From G963678255 sp963678255 (lineage in GTDB: Bacteria > Cloacimonadota > Cloacimonadia > Cloacimonadales > WRIO01), in assembly GCA_963678255.2 (NCBI GenBank), contig CAXXTW010000002.1, positions 1,302,001 through 1,366,000 of the forward strand: a stretch of 64,000 bases of DNA. The letters run 5' to 3'. Of the stretch, positions 1 to 10,090 are shown in pieces. A program made the translations under genes and the position numbers. A model generated the notes under the pieces. That model did not search any database and was not told where the DNA came from. It saw only the letters and a list, made by a program, of their open reading frames with translations. Numbering within the stretch: position 1 is the stretch's first letter; each line of letters opens with the position of its first letter.

Positions 1-1
1 T

Positions 2-1981
2 AAAAGAAAACAAAAAGAAGCTGAATTAGAAAAAGCTAAAGATTCAGCTATTCAGGCTAACAAAGCAAAATCAGAATTTCTAGCAAATATGTCACATGAA
101 ATTAGAACTCCCATGAATGGCGTTATCGGAATGACTGATTTGGCTCTAATGACTGATCTTAATTCTAAACAAAAAGAATATCTCGAAGCCATTAGATACT
201 CTTCTGATATTTTATTAAATATTATTAACGATATTCTTGATTTTTCCAAAATTGAGTCTGGACACTTTAATCTGGAATGTATACCTCTAAATCTTAGAGA
301 AATTGCTGATACTTCTATCCATATGCTTACTTTAAAAGCTTATGAAAAAGATATTGAACTTTTTTGTGATTACCCAGCTAATTTGCCAGATATTTTTTAT
401 GGAGATCCCGTTCGTATCAGACAAATCATTATTAACTTATTAAGTAATGCTGTTAAGTTTACCAATAATGGATTTATTTCTCTTAAAATTCGAGAAATAT
501 TAAATCCTCAATTAACAATTGATCGAAAATTAATAGAAATTATTGTTGAAGATACGGGTATTGGAATTGATGAAAGTAAAATTGAAAAAATATTTGAAAG
601 CTTTAATCAAGCAGATACTTCAACGAGCAGACAATATGGTGGAACAGGCTTAGGCCTCACAATCTCCAGACAATTAGTTAAAATGATGGGAGGAGAAATT
701 GGTGTTAAGAGCACCCTTGAAAAAGGAAGTATTTTTTATTTCTCTCTTCCTCTTAAGTTTGAAACATCTATTGAAAATTCTTACTCAGATTTAAAATTTA
801 AAAAATGTCTGATTATTGATGATCATCCTCATAATTTTGATCTTATATCTGATATTTTAAAAAATTGTGTCAATTCTATTGACTATTCTTCAAATGGTAT
901 TGATGCTCTTACCATTATTGAAGCTAATCTACATGACCCTTATGACTTTATCCTTCTTGATCTTGAAATGCCTTTTATGAGTGGGTGGTCAGTTTTAGAA
1001 AAAATTAGACTAAAATTCTCGCTGATTCACTCTGCTATTATTCTAATGAGCAAAGTAGTTAATCTTCAAGAACAAAAATTTAAAGCTGAAAAATTTAACA
1101 TTCTTGATATCTTAAAAAAACCTATAAAGAAAAACGAACTTATCAATTCGTTACACCTATTAAATAAAGATAAGCATACTTCTATCGACTTATCGGAATC
1201 TTCTTTCAACCTTAATACACAAATGTTTGAAAAAATGAATAACTTTGTCATGGTTGCTGAAGATAATACGATTAATAGAATTATCTTAATGGAATTCCTT
1301 AATAATATTGGCATGACCTGCATCGAAGCAAAGGATGGAAAAGAAGCTCTCGAAATCTTTTTAAATGTAAATCTTGACCTCATTTTTATGGATGTTCAAA
1401 TGCCTGTCATGGATGGTTATGATACTACTAAAAAAATCAGAGAAATTGAAAATAATTCAAAACATACACCCATCATTGCTATGACTGCAAATGCAATGGA
1501 GGGTGATCGCGAAAAATGCCTTGAAATGGGTATGGATGATTATGTTTCAAAACCTTTTAAACAAAACGATTTGCTTCAAATTATTAATAAATGGCTTTCT
1601 TGGCAGGCGGATAATATGATTCTCTCTCAAGTTGATCAGACTATTGATTTAAACCTGAATTTCAAAGAAAACCAAATGAATGAAATCGGGGTTAATGAAG
1701 ATATTTTCAATGAGTTAATTACAATTTATAAAGAATCAGCTCCTCGTCTTATGAATCAAATTAAAGAAGCCCTTACTGAAAAAGATTTATCAAAATTAAT
1801 ACTTAATTCTCATACTTTTAAGGGGATTAATGCAAATATGCGTTTTGCAGTCTTAACTATTCATTCTGAAAAACTCTTATATTCTGCTAGAAAAAATGAA
1901 GATTGGGACACTCTCAATATGTATTACGAAAACCTAAAAAAAGAGTTTGATAGAGTATTTCAAGATGTTCTACTCTATTAA
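2..1981 (+). CDS. Hybrid sensor histidine kinase/response regulator, C-terminal part (cut by window edge)
   Basis: The reading frame is open from base 2, so the gene starts outside the window. Visible order: a coiled lead-in rich in K/A/E; a HisKA H-box (SHEIRTPMNG) with the phospho-accepting His at bases 95-97; a HATPase_c domain with N-box (NLLSNAVKF), DTGIGI and GGTGLGL motifs; a first receiver from about 800 to 1170 (LIIDDH, LLDLEMP, KKP); a second receiver from about 1250 to 1600 (DVQMPVMDG, SKPF); and a C-terminal Hpt domain with a candidate His in SHTFKG near 1811. This is the standard architecture for a multistep phosphorelay, in which phosphate passes His-Asp-His-Asp. The input domain is missing from view, so the signal is unknown. 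The output partner is not adjacent; the next gene is convergent. Confidence 0.93.
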   Translation, partial: KRKQKEAELEKAKDSAIQANKAKSEFLANMSHEIRTPMNGVIGMTDLALMTDLNSKQKEYLEAIRYSSDILLNIINDILDFSKIESGHFNLECIPLNLREIADTSIHMLTLKAYEKDIELFCDYPANLPDIFYGDPVRIRQIIINLLSNAVKFTNNGFISLKIREILNPQLTIDRKLIEIIVEDTGIGIDESKIEKIFESFNQADTSTSRQYGGTGLGLTISRQLVKMMGGEIGVKSTLEKGSIFYFSLPLKFETSIENSYSDLKFKKCLIIDDHPHNFDLISDILKNCVNSIDYSSNGIDALTIIEANLHDPYDFILLDLEMPFMSGWSVLEKIRLKFSLIHSAIILMSKVVNLQEQKFKAEKFNILDILKKPIKKNELINSLHLLNKDKHTSIDLSESSFNLNTQMFEKMNNFVMVAEDNTINRIILMEFLNNIGMTCIEAKDGKEALEIFLNVNLDLIFMDVQMPVMDGYDTTKKIREIENNSKHTPIIAMTANAMEGDREKCLEMGMDDYVSKPFKQNDLLQIINKWLSWQADNMILSQVDQTIDLNLNFKENQMNEIGVNEDIFNELITIYKESAPRLMNQIKEALTEKDLSKLILNSHTFKGINANMRFAVLTIHSEKLLYSARKNEDWDTLNMYYENLKKEFDRVFQDVLLY

Positions 1982-2073
1982 TTCTTAAGTTAGCTCGAAA
2001 ACTCCTATAACAAGTTAATAATAAAAGTGTAATAATTATGACTTATACTGTATTATTAGTGTTACAATCAGGT

Positions 2074-4110
2074 TCAACACCCCTTTTTTATGCTTTCAGT
2101 GGTTCTTTTCCGTTTTATTGCGAACTCATTCATAATTTCTTTTCTTTTTTGAGGATTCATCAATCTTGATTTCCCCATATATTGAACAAACTGAATTGTT
2201 GATTGTGCATAATTCAGCATCTCATCAGCTTTTTTCTTTTCTTTTACAATATAATTCGTAGCATCTTTGTTCTTATAATGATAAAGTGAATTTGATTGTT
2301 TATCTCTTATTACTAATAAATTCTCGTCATCAATAACTGCAAATTTATCATCTGTCGTAAAAACAGAATAAGGTCGCTTTTCATGAAACAAATCTATCCC
2401 CAATGAGTTATTTACATATGGAAGATTTAAAAATCCCATAATACTTGGAAAAACATCAATCTGACTTCCTAATTTGTTGTCAGTTTTCTTTTCTTTTATT
2501 AATTTTGGTGAGAAGAATGCCAATGGGATTTGATGTCTTTCTATCGGAAGATCATAGATAGAGGATAACCAATATCCATGATCAGCTACAAAAACAAATA
2601 ATGTATTATCAAACCAAGCTTCCTGTCTTGCACTCTTCATAAATTCACCAAGAGACCAGTCAGCATATTCTACAGATTGTTTTTCTATTTCTTTATGCTT
2701 AGGCTTAAAATAAGTAGGAATTATTCTCGGTCCGTGATCACTAGCTGTTAAGTACACTGCTAAAAATGGTTGATTCTTCTTACTTAACTTATCAAGATAC
2801 GAAAAAGAATTTGAAAACATATAATCATCTGGAACACCTAATGAACTTAAAACTTTATCCTTAGGATAATCTTTCTGTGAGATTAACTCATCAAAATCAT
2901 TTGCCCTTAAAAATCCTCCGATATTATCAAATTGATCATCATGAGTTGTAAAATAGATTGTTGAATAATTGTTATGCTTAAAACCTGTAGCAATACCAGA
3001 TTGTTTCTCCATCTCCACAGTCTTCATGGGATGCTTTCTCAAGTAACATGGATATGAAAAAAGTGTAGAATATACACCAAATCGAGTATGTGTCCCTGAA
3101 CTATAAATATTGGTATATAAATATGAATTATCGATTATTTTATCTAGATTTGGGGTTAAATTATCATGGTTACCAAAATGTTTTAATTTTTGAGTTCCCA
3201 TTGATTCCATGATAATCAATACAACATTTGCTCTGATCTCTTTTCCTTCCTGATTTCTATAACGGGCAATGGGACTGTTAAATCCTGTGTCTTGCTTTAT
3301 TCCTAACCATTTTTTTACCGATTCTATTGAATCTTCATCCTTCATAAATTTCACGTTCTCATTCTCTGGATTCAATGAATCTATATAACTTCTTAAAAAT
3401 GTATATACTGGATTCAACCCCAACATATTAGGAAAACCATAATTACTAAAATATGCTGTCCCGATTCTGATTGGACTCTTTCTAGCTAATCTGCCTCTGG
3501 CTCCTACTATTAATAAACTTATTAACAGTAAACTCATAAATGTGTATTTTACAAAATATTTAAAATTTTCTTTTTCATAAACTGTATTTCGCTCCATAGT
3601 TCTGAATAATCTTATTACACAGAAATCAAAGATAAATGAGAATATTATCAATGGAATAATTGACCAATAAAATGAAAATTCTTTGATTACCATCCCAAAA
3701 ATAAATGTTGGAGTATTTTGCCATGCAAACAACATCATATTTAAACGACTGTTAAAATTGTGAAAAAAAGGTAAATCTATTGCACAAATTATAAAAGAAA
3801 AATTATAAAGAATTATTAGATAATATTTGACGAATGTATTAATAATCTGATTGTCTTTCCTCAAGTATGCACTTGCCAATAATAACAATAAAGGCAAACT
3901 CAATATATAACTTGATATCACAGTATCAAATCTAAATCCCATGATAAATGTCTTAAACATCAATGACATGACTTCTGTTTTTGGTATATTGATTAATAAG
4001 CTTTTCTCTGTTATAAATAGCATAAATCGAAAAACTGTAAAGCAGATGATCCCTAATAGATAAACTGCTAAAAGTGTTAATATCGGTTTATTCTTCTGAG
4101 TAATTTTCAT
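2074..4110 (-). CDS. LTA synthase / MdoB-like membrane sulfatase-fold transferase
   Basis: 678 residues. The N-terminal third has about five hydrophobic segments (residues 10-235), followed by an extracytoplasmic alkaline-phosphatase-fold domain of the sulfatase type. Metal and nucleophile motifs are visible: IIMESMG with Glu near residue 302, the SSGTHTRFG segment holding the candidate catalytic Thr about 45 residues later, an ASDHGPR motif, and VADHGYW near residue 510. Enzymes of this family move phosphoglycerol (or phosphoethanolamine) groups from lipids onto envelope glycans. In a bacterium with outer-membrane proteins, a MdoB-like role on periplasmic glycans is more likely than lipoteichoic acid synthesis, but the substrate cannot be read from sequence. 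It is monocistronic and convergent with the kinase on its 3' side. Confidence 0.88.
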   Translation of the reverse strand: MKITQKNKPILTLLAVYLLGIICFTVFRFMLFITEKSLLINIPKTEVMSLMFKTFIMGFRFDTVISSYILSLPLLLLLASAYLRKDNQIINTFVKYYLIILYNFSFIICAIDLPFFHNFNSRLNMMLFAWQNTPTFIFGMVIKEFSFYWSIIPLIIFSFIFDFCVIRLFRTMERNTVYEKENFKYFVKYTFMSLLLISLLIVGARGRLARKSPIRIGTAYFSNYGFPNMLGLNPVYTFLRSYIDSLNPENENVKFMKDEDSIESVKKWLGIKQDTGFNSPIARYRNQEGKEIRANVVLIIMESMGTQKLKHFGNHDNLTPNLDKIIDNSYLYTNIYSSGTHTRFGVYSTLFSYPCYLRKHPMKTVEMEKQSGIATGFKHNNYSTIYFTTHDDQFDNIGGFLRANDFDELISQKDYPKDKVLSSLGVPDDYMFSNSFSYLDKLSKKNQPFLAVYLTASDHGPRIIPTYFKPKHKEIEKQSVEYADWSLGEFMKSARQEAWFDNTLFVFVADHGYWLSSIYDLPIERHQIPLAFFSPKLIKEKKTDNKLGSQIDVFPSIMGFLNLPYVNNSLGIDLFHEKRPYSVFTTDDKFAVIDDENLLVIRDKQSNSLYHYKNKDATNYIVKEKKKADEMLNYAQSTIQFVQYMGKSRLMNPQKRKEIMNEFAIKRKRTTESIKKGC

Positions 4111-4427
4111 AAATTCCCCTCACTATTCATACTTATTATTAAAGTATATGTCTTTATTTTGATATTACATCTCTGTCAAGGATATTCACTGATACTTTTA
4201 GCATTTTCAAAAAATCTGAGTTTTATTCTTTAATAATTCGCCTTCTCTGATGTGATATTAGAACTGTGTTTTGGATTGTGAAATTCCAGCTTGTACTCTT
4301 TTTTTGGGCAGTCTCTATATATCTTTCTAAATAGATTATAATTTATAAATACTCAATTGGAATTCAATTTGACAATCCACATACAGAAATTATTGAATCA
4401 AATATTCCTTGGATGTTATTTTACTGA
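4111..4427. other. Intergenic, no confident gene
   Basis: AT-rich spacer between the start of the sulfatase-fold gene and the eroded beta-barrel gene. The frame of the downstream gene is interrupted here by TAG (4332-4334) and TGA (4425-4427). The short piece between these two stops could be decayed coding sequence, but I cannot show that. No RNA gene or strong terminator was seen. Confidence 0.5.
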
Positions 4428-5351
4428 AATAACGACTATAACTATTATACCCCAACATTAAAAAGAAAAGTTAACTTCTTTCTTAGCACCTCTTCTGCTC
4501 TTGGTTTTGGTCTAGGCACATCAGCAGATTCGTATGAGGATTCTGAAGTAACTTTACCTTATTATGGATATCCACAAGATCTTGGAAAAGATTATAAATC
4601 CAGTCTTATGCTGGTAAAGCCTAATGTATCCTATAGCAATGAAAAAGTTGATTTCGCTGTTTCTATACCGCTTTATTTTGTAAATGAAGAATATAAATTT
4701 ATCAATGAAAACAATAAAAACAATACTCTAGAAGGTTCTGGATCTGGTATCGACTTAACTGGGAGAATGTTTATTCAAAATAATGGTTGGAATATTGTGC
4801 CAAGTATTCAATATAAATTGATGGGTTTTTCATATGATAAGAAATCTTATGCCTCACCAAGTAGCGAAGAAGCATCAAATGATAAAATGACATCAGATTC
4901 AAATTTGTTTATGTTGGGTATTGGTGTAGAAAAAAGCATTAATGAATCTAATACAATTACTATTGGATGGACACCTCTTATATTAGAGTTTATAACAGAT
5001 GAAACAAATCAAAATGACACTAAGAATACCATCGATTATTTTAAATATGACACTAAAATTTGTTTAGGGTTAGAAAGCAAATTATCAAAATACTTTACTA
5101 CAAGAATTGGAGCAGATTACTATACAATGTCAACAAAAAGAGAAGAAAGTTCAAACTTGGCGGGAGCCTCAAGTACAAATTCTACTTACACCAATTCTGA
5201 TTATTCTACTTATCTGGGGTTTGCTTATAATTATAAAGCTCTTACTATTGATGCTGTCTTAAATGAACGTATTCTTTTAGATGGGACAAATGTTATTAGT
5301 GGAGTTTCAAATTCCATGAATAGTATGTTATCTATCATCTATAATTTTTAA
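4428..5351 (+). pseudogene. Beta-barrel outer-membrane protein remnant, 5' end eroded
   Basis: The frame ending at 5351 reads like a beta-barrel: alternating polar and hydrophobic strands, many aromatic residues, and a terminal aromatic residue (SIIYNF). The first ATG is at 4608. Convincing barrel-like sequence (VNFFLSTSSALGFGLGTS) continues upstream in the same frame back to an in-frame TGA at 4425-4427, and no ATG, GTG or TTG lies between 4428 and 4607. No signal peptide is encoded. The simplest reading is a 5'-truncated or stop-interrupted gene. Alternatives are translation of a 247-residue product from 4608, which would lack a signal peptide and so could not be exported normally, or a sequencing error at the TGA. 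The exact family is not recognised. Confidence 0.55.
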
Positions 5352-5386
5352 GATTTTTAAATAATCAATTAAGTAGTTATCATTTT

Positions 5387-5413
5387 TAAGGACACCATTC
5401 TTTGGTGTCCTTA
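5387..5413 (+). terminator. Hairpin after the barrel gene remnant
   Basis: TAAGGACACCA (5387-5397) pairs perfectly with TGGTGTCCTTA (5403-5413) around a 5-nt loop. It lies 35 bp after the stop of the barrel remnant and upstream of the convergent PAS gene end. There is no proper T-run on either strand, so its efficiency as an intrinsic terminator is uncertain. Confidence 0.45.
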
Positions 5414-5612
5414 ATCCTATAATCAAGTTTGTTACTTCATGTATTTTTTTCTATGTAACTTATTTCTTTCCTTAGACTCTATTGTTTAACACTTTTCATA
5501 ATAATATTGAAAACACTTTACATTATTATTGATTCCCTATCTGTTATAAAGGAGTTTTTCATTATTATGTGTGCGATCTCATCATATTTATGAGAAGAGT
5601 TAAATAAAATAA

Positions 5613-5951
5613 TTACCTGACAAAATGAGGCATTTCTAATGGTATTTCAATAGATATTTCTACTATACCAGCGACAACGCCCTCTTTATACCAAGGGCTT
5701 TGATAAATCATTTTCTTTACCCCTTCTTTTTCTATGGTATAACAATTATTCGTATCTTTATCCATCATGGCTTTGATCATCTCGGTTGATCTCGGTTGAT
5801 GACAATCATACAAACTCTTACCAATTAATGAAAGTCCTCCCCATTTTTCAAAAGTTTTTTCTGCTTTTCTGTTCATCGCTAAAATAATTCCTTCTCGATC
5901 ACTGACAGTTATCGCAGCAGGAAATTCATGAATCCATTCAAATTCTTTCAT
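5613..5951 (-). CDS. Small single PAS-domain protein
   Basis: 112 residues, essentially one PAS domain and nothing else. The N-terminal part resembles the PAS start (FPAAITVSDREGIILAMNRKA), followed by a loop with LIGKSLYDCH and a C-terminal sheet ending PLEMPHFVR. No kinase, HTH or GGDEF output is attached, so it would act by binding a ligand or by contacting another protein. Its ATG overlaps the radA stop as TAATG, so translation is probably coupled to radA. A short direct duplication (CTCGGTTGAT twice, near 5786-5805) lies within the coding sequence without breaking the frame. Function unknown; possibly a stand-alone heme or small-molecule sensor, which is speculative. Confidence 0.8.
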   Translation of the reverse strand: MKEFEWIHEFPAAITVSDREGIILAMNRKAEKTFEKWGGLSLIGKSLYDCHQPRSTEMIKAMMDKDTNNCYTIEKEGVKKMIYQSPWYKEGVVAGIVEISIEIPLEMPHFVR

Positions 5952-7303
5952 TATACCTCCACTGATATATATTTTACTAATTCGCGAATATGTTCTATTG
6001 TTATAATATGCTTATTCTCTGTTTTACTCTTAGGGTTCTTTGCTGTAATTATACGTTTGTATCCTAATTTCATCGCTTCATTAATGCGTTTTCCCATATT
6101 TGATACTGAACGAATATCCCCATTTAAACCTACTTCTCCAATAAACACAGTCTTTGCTGGCACTTCTACATCTTTAAAACTTGAGAGAATTGCGGTAATG
6201 ATTGATAAATCTGCTGAAGTTTCCATGACTTTTATTCCACCTGTGAAGTTTATAAAAATATCATATTCTTTCATATTTAAATACATGTTCTTTTCTATGA
6301 CAGCTAACAACAAAGCTAACCTTTTATGATCCAGTCCCACAGAAACCCTCTGAGCGTTCCCATAATTACTTAAAGATACCAATGCCTGCACTTCCATTAA
6401 AAAAGCTCGTGAGCCTTCCATAACGCAACCTATAGCTGTGCCTGGATACTGCTTCTGGTTCGCAATAAATAATTCTGAAGGATTTTCTACTTGTATCAAG
6501 CCTTTATCTGTCATTTCAAATATTCCAATCTCATTTGTTGAGCCAAATCTGTTCTTGGTAGTTCGCAATATCTTGAACTGATTAGTTAGCTCTCCTTCAA
6601 AATACAAAACAGTATCTACCATATGCTCTAATATCTTTGGTCCTGCAACAACACCTTCTTTCGTAACATGACCTATTAAAAATATCGGAACATTATTCCT
6701 TTTTGCTGTATTGATCAGAAGATTAGCAGATTCCTTTATTTGAACTACTGATCCAGGTAAATTATCTATCTGCTGTACACAAACTGCTTGTATTGAATCA
6801 ATGATAACTAAATCTGGCTTTAATCGATCTATTTCCCTTAGAATTACTTCTACTTCATTATGACAAAATAAATAAATATTATCGGTCTTTATTCCAAGAC
6901 GATCTGCTCTAAGTTTAATCTGTTCAGAACTCTCTTCTCCAGATACATATAACACAATGCGTCCTTCTATACAAAATCTGTCTGCAATTTGTATCATTAT
7001 GGTTGACTTACCAATACCAGGTTCTCCACCGATTAATGCCACCATTCCATGAACAATCCCTCCACCTAATGTGCAGTCAAATTCAGATAATCCTGTTGTT
7101 ATTCTTTCATTTGAGTGTTCATGATTAATCTTACTGAGTTGTACAGCTTCTATCGTTTCAGGATTTGCTAATATTGGTGTCTTTTTACCTTTTTTAATCA
7201 ATCTGTCAGCTTCTGTTAAACTATTCCATTGACCACAAGAAGGACATTTTCCTGACCAATTGCTGGTTTCAAAACCACACTCTTTGCAGAAAAACACTTT
7301 CAT
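5951..7303 (-). CDS. radA: DNA repair protein RadA
   Basis: 450 residues, normal length for the family. An N-terminal zinc finger has Cys at residues 6, 9, 20 and 23 (CKEC, CPSC). A RecA-like ATPase follows, with Walker A GGEPGIGKST, a Walker B strand LVIIDSIQ, and the RadA-specific KNRFG motif. The C-terminal third is the Lon-protease-like domain (FTGGIKV, FIGEVGLNGDIR). RadA is a cytoplasmic DnaB-type helicase that promotes branch migration in recombinational repair. It starts inside the stop of the upstream membrane-protein gene (ATGA overlap at 7300-7303) and ends in a TAATG overlap with the PAS gene, so it lies mid-operon. Confidence 0.97.
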   Translation of the reverse strand: MKVFFCKECGFETSNWSGKCPSCGQWNSLTEADRLIKKGKKTPILANPETIEAVQLSKINHEHSNERITTGLSEFDCTLGGGIVHGMVALIGGEPGIGKSTIMIQIADRFCIEGRIVLYVSGEESSEQIKLRADRLGIKTDNIYLFCHNEVEVILREIDRLKPDLVIIDSIQAVCVQQIDNLPGSVVQIKESANLLINTAKRNNVPIFLIGHVTKEGVVAGPKILEHMVDTVLYFEGELTNQFKILRTTKNRFGSTNEIGIFEMTDKGLIQVENPSELFIANQKQYPGTAIGCVMEGSRAFLMEVQALVSLSNYGNAQRVSVGLDHKRLALLLAVIEKNMYLNMKEYDIFINFTGGIKVMETSADLSIITAILSSFKDVEVPAKTVFIGEVGLNGDIRSVSNMGKRINEAMKLGYKRIITAKNPKSKTENKHIITIEHIRELVKYISVEV

Positions 7304-8289
7304 ATCTCTGCTCTTTCAGATTCCTCTTTTTCTATTCGATCTGAATCATCATGAATATGTTTATCTCCCTGAGTATCCAAAACAAACAACCTGTAAAAGT
7401 AATATTTCTGTTGAACATACAGAGGAAAACTTATAAATGCAAACAACATAAAGGATAATAGTAATGATACACTAATCTTTGCAATAACTAAAAAATAGTC
7501 AGAGAAAAAAGATAATCGAGTAACCCCAATAAATCGCACATAATATAATTGTGTGAGTTCTGACTTTAACAAAACTAAACTTATTAAACTCAACACTCTC
7601 CAAAAAATAATTAAGCTTATGGTAATTATAAAATATCTCATAATATAGTAAAAAAAGAATTGCTCTATATTTGATTTAAATATTGCCCATGTTTTTTTTA
7701 AAGATTCTGTAAAACTTAATCCTTCTATTTGTAAGGGTAAAACAAAATCATCTAATACAAATAAAGCAAAATAAGAAAGGAATAACATATACATCAATGA
7801 TTTAAACATAATAAATTTCAAACTAATTGCAACCTTTATTCCAATTGCTAACAAAACAAAATACGAAATCATCAGAACCAGATATAAAGTTATTATCAAA
7901 AATAAGACAAATCCCATAAACATGAAAGCAGGAATACTCACATTGATCAATGCTGCTAATTTATCCTTAAAACTTAATTCTTTCTTCATCTCACTATACA
8001 ACTCTATCTCTGCCCAATGATGTAAAAACCAGAATACTATCATACCAGTAATTATTATAAATATGCTTAATGGAATATAATACGTAAAATTTTGAATAAT
8101 TGTTAGAATAAATGTCTCTAATCCATGATAATCTTGAAAATAGTAAAAATGATTTGATAATATAATAAATTGTATTCCATTCCATCCTGCAAACAAGCCG
8201 ATACTTAATATCAGAAAAATCATAGAAAACTTTTTCTTTTTAAAAAAGTCAATCAAATCAGTAAATGATCCCTTTAATTCCTGAAACAT
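7300..8289 (-). CDS. Multi-pass inner-membrane protein, unknown function
   Basis: 329 residues with about six strongly hydrophobic segments, a cytoplasmic N-terminal stretch (FFKKKKFS) and a charged C-tail rich in D/E/R. A loop-plus-amphipathic motif (SFTESLKKTWAIFKSN) resembles polytopic families in which similar segments precede membrane helices, but I do not recognise a named family with confidence. It is sandwiched between ribF (9-nt gap) and radA (4-nt ATGA overlap), so it is cotranscribed with housekeeping genes. No catalytic motif is visible. Confidence 0.75.
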   Translation of the reverse strand: MFQELKGSFTDLIDFFKKKKFSMIFLILSIGLFAGWNGIQFIILSNHFYYFQDYHGLETFILTIIQNFTYYIPLSIFIIITGMIVFWFLHHWAEIELYSEMKKELSFKDKLAALINVSIPAFMFMGFVLFLIITLYLVLMISYFVLLAIGIKVAISLKFIMFKSLMYMLFLSYFALFVLDDFVLPLQIEGLSFTESLKKTWAIFKSNIEQFFFYYIMRYFIITISLIIFWRVLSLISLVLLKSELTQLYYVRFIGVTRLSFFSDYFLVIAKISVSLLLSFMLFAFISFPLYVQQKYYFYRLFVLDTQGDKHIHDDSDRIEKEESERAEI

Positions 8290-8298
8290 AAAACCTCT

Positions 8299-9231
8299 TT
8301 ACTTGATATATTCCCACTTGTTAAAACTCATTATAAAATTCTGTGCATACTGTATGTCTTTCTCGATCTGAGTAATTAATTGACTTTTTTGAGCAAATTT
8401 CCTCTCATTTCGGATCTTCTCTAAAAAATATAATTGCACTTCTTTTGAATACAAATCTCCAGAAAAATTGAGTAAATGTGTCTCTATCTCTACCTTATTA
8501 TCTGATTTTATTGAAGGACTTACTCCAATATTTGTCAAACCAAAGATTAAGTTTCCTTCTATATTTGTGAGAGTTAAATATACTCCGCTGTCTGGAATAA
8601 GCTTAAACTTATCTTTTGGTAATAGATTTATGGTTGGAAAGCCTAAAGTCCGACCTATCTTTTTCCCTGTGATTACGATCCCTTTTATTGAATAATAATA
8701 ACCTAAATATGTTAGGACATTATCAACAAATCCCTTGCGAATTAAATCCCTGATTAAACTACTGCTGATTATGATATCCTGATTATAAGATAAGGCATCG
8801 ACTTCATATATCTGATATTGATATTTGTGAGAATGACTCTGTAAAAACTTTGAGTTTCCTTCTCGATTATGCCCAAAATGTGTATCATAACCACAAACAA
8901 TCCAACTGGGTTTATATAGCTTTATAATTGTATCTTTTAAAAAATCCTCTGCTGACTGTCGAGCAATTTCCTCACTAAAATCCAAGAAAACAATCTCATC
9001 TATTCCACTAGCTTTTATTAATGCTTCTTTTTGCTCTTTATCATTTAACAAATAAGGGAAAATACTATTATTTAATGTTTCTATTGGATGACGATTGTAA
9101 GTAATGACTATACTCTTCGTTTTATAGTGTAAAGAAAGCTCTTTCATCTTGCTGAAAAGATATTGATGACCTTTATGGACTCCATCAAATGTCCCAATTG
9201 TTAATATACAATTTTGAAGTGTGTTACTCAT
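8299..9231 (-). CDS. ribF: Bifunctional riboflavin kinase / FAD synthetase
   Basis: 310 residues, the normal size for RibF. The N-terminal FAD synthetase (nucleotidyltransferase) domain begins with LTIGTFDGVHKGHQYL, which holds the HxGH signature, and includes the ISSSLIRDLI motif near residue 155. The C-terminal flavokinase domain has GRTLGFPTINL and the GVYLTL strand. The enzyme makes FMN and then FAD from riboflavin in the cytoplasm. Its start overlaps the end of truB by 8 nt, as is usual in the truB-ribF arrangement. Confidence 0.96.
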   Translation of the reverse strand: MSNTLQNCILTIGTFDGVHKGHQYLFSKMKELSLHYKTKSIVITYNRHPIETLNNSIFPYLLNDKEQKEALIKASGIDEIVFLDFSEEIARQSAEDFLKDTIIKLYKPSWIVCGYDTHFGHNREGNSKFLQSHSHKYQYQIYEVDALSYNQDIIISSSLIRDLIRKGFVDNVLTYLGYYYSIKGIVITGKKIGRTLGFPTINLLPKDKFKLIPDSGVYLTLTNIEGNLIFGLTNIGVSPSIKSDNKVEIETHLLNFSGDLYSKEVQLYFLEKIRNERKFAQKSQLITQIEKDIQYAQNFIMSFNKWEYIK

Positions 9232-10090
9232 AATTAAAAACCATTAAAGGTTTTAAATAATTATCCATTTGCTGAGCTACTCCTATACAGATACTTTTAT
9301 CATTATAGACTATGATTTTCTTTGGATTAGATTCAAATTTATTAATTATATTCTTACCCTGTTGAAAACTCTTCTGTTCTTCTTCGTTAAAATTTATTCT
9401 ATTAAAATTGGGAAACACCTGTTGATAATCAAGAAGACTCTCTTGCCAATTATCTCCATTTAAAGCACTTAATTGCACAGATTCTGTTAATTCTAACTGA
9501 TCTATAGCAATTCTTTCTAATTCTTTTGTCATGGCAATTTGTTCTAAATTCTCAGCTATCTGCTCTGTTAAAGTTCGAATATAACAACCAGAACTAACTT
9601 CTGCTATGTATTCTAGATTTGGATAACTAAAACTAATAATCCTAAAATTAAGAATTTCAATCTCTTTTTCAGGCATTTCAAATTCTACCTTTTTTCGGGC
9701 TAAATCATATGCCTTTTTCCCATTTATCTTGATTGCTGAATATTTTGAAGGTCGTTGTTTTTTTAATGATAAAACAAAATCCTTCAATACACTTTCTTCT
9801 ATCTTTAATGGAATATATTTATTCTCAATAACTTCACCTTCTGGATCTCCAGTTTCTGTTTTTATTCCAAACTCTATGAAAGCTCTATATGTTTTTTTTG
9901 CGTGGGTATAATAACTTAACAACCTTGTCGCATGACCAATAGCAATTAATAATAACCCAGTTGCAAAAGGATCTAAAGTGCCAGCATGCCCCATTTTCTT
10001 AATTCCTGTGATTCTGCGTAATTGCCGTATTACATCAAATGAACTAATTCCACTAGGTTTATTAATCAATAAAAAACCTGAGGATTTCAA
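9224..10090 (-). CDS. truB: tRNA pseudouridine-55 synthase
   Basis: 288 residues. The N-terminus carries the diagnostic GFLLINKPSGISSFDV, followed by KMGHAGTLDPFATGLL with the catalytic Asp of the GTLDP motif near residue 41, and SSGCYIRTL further on. TruB converts U55 in the T-loop of tRNAs to pseudouridine. The C-terminal part (YQQVFPNFNRINFNEEEQ onward) matches the TruB C-terminal region. It overlaps nrnA by 4 nt (ATGA) and ribF by 8 nt, so translation is coupled through the operon. Confidence 0.97.
   Translation of the reverse strand: MKSSGFLLINKPSGISSFDVIRQLRRITGIKKMGHAGTLDPFATGLLLIAIGHATRLLSYYTHAKKTYRAFIEFGIKTETGDPEGEVIENKYIPLKIEESVLKDFVLSLKKQRPSKYSAIKINGKKAYDLARKKVEFEMPEKEIEILNFRIISFSYPNLEYIAEVSSGCYIRTLTEQIAENLEQIAMTKELERIAIDQLELTESVQLSALNGDNWQESLLDYQQVFPNFNRINFNEEEQKSFQQGKNIINKFESNPKKIIVYNDKSICIGVAQQMDNYLKPLMVFNYE

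Noticed and set aside
2074..4110. True lipoteichoic acid synthesis
   Set aside because: The window also encodes several outer-membrane barrels and sorting-tail proteins, so a Gram-positive wall polymer is unlikely; MdoB-like glycan modification is the better reading.
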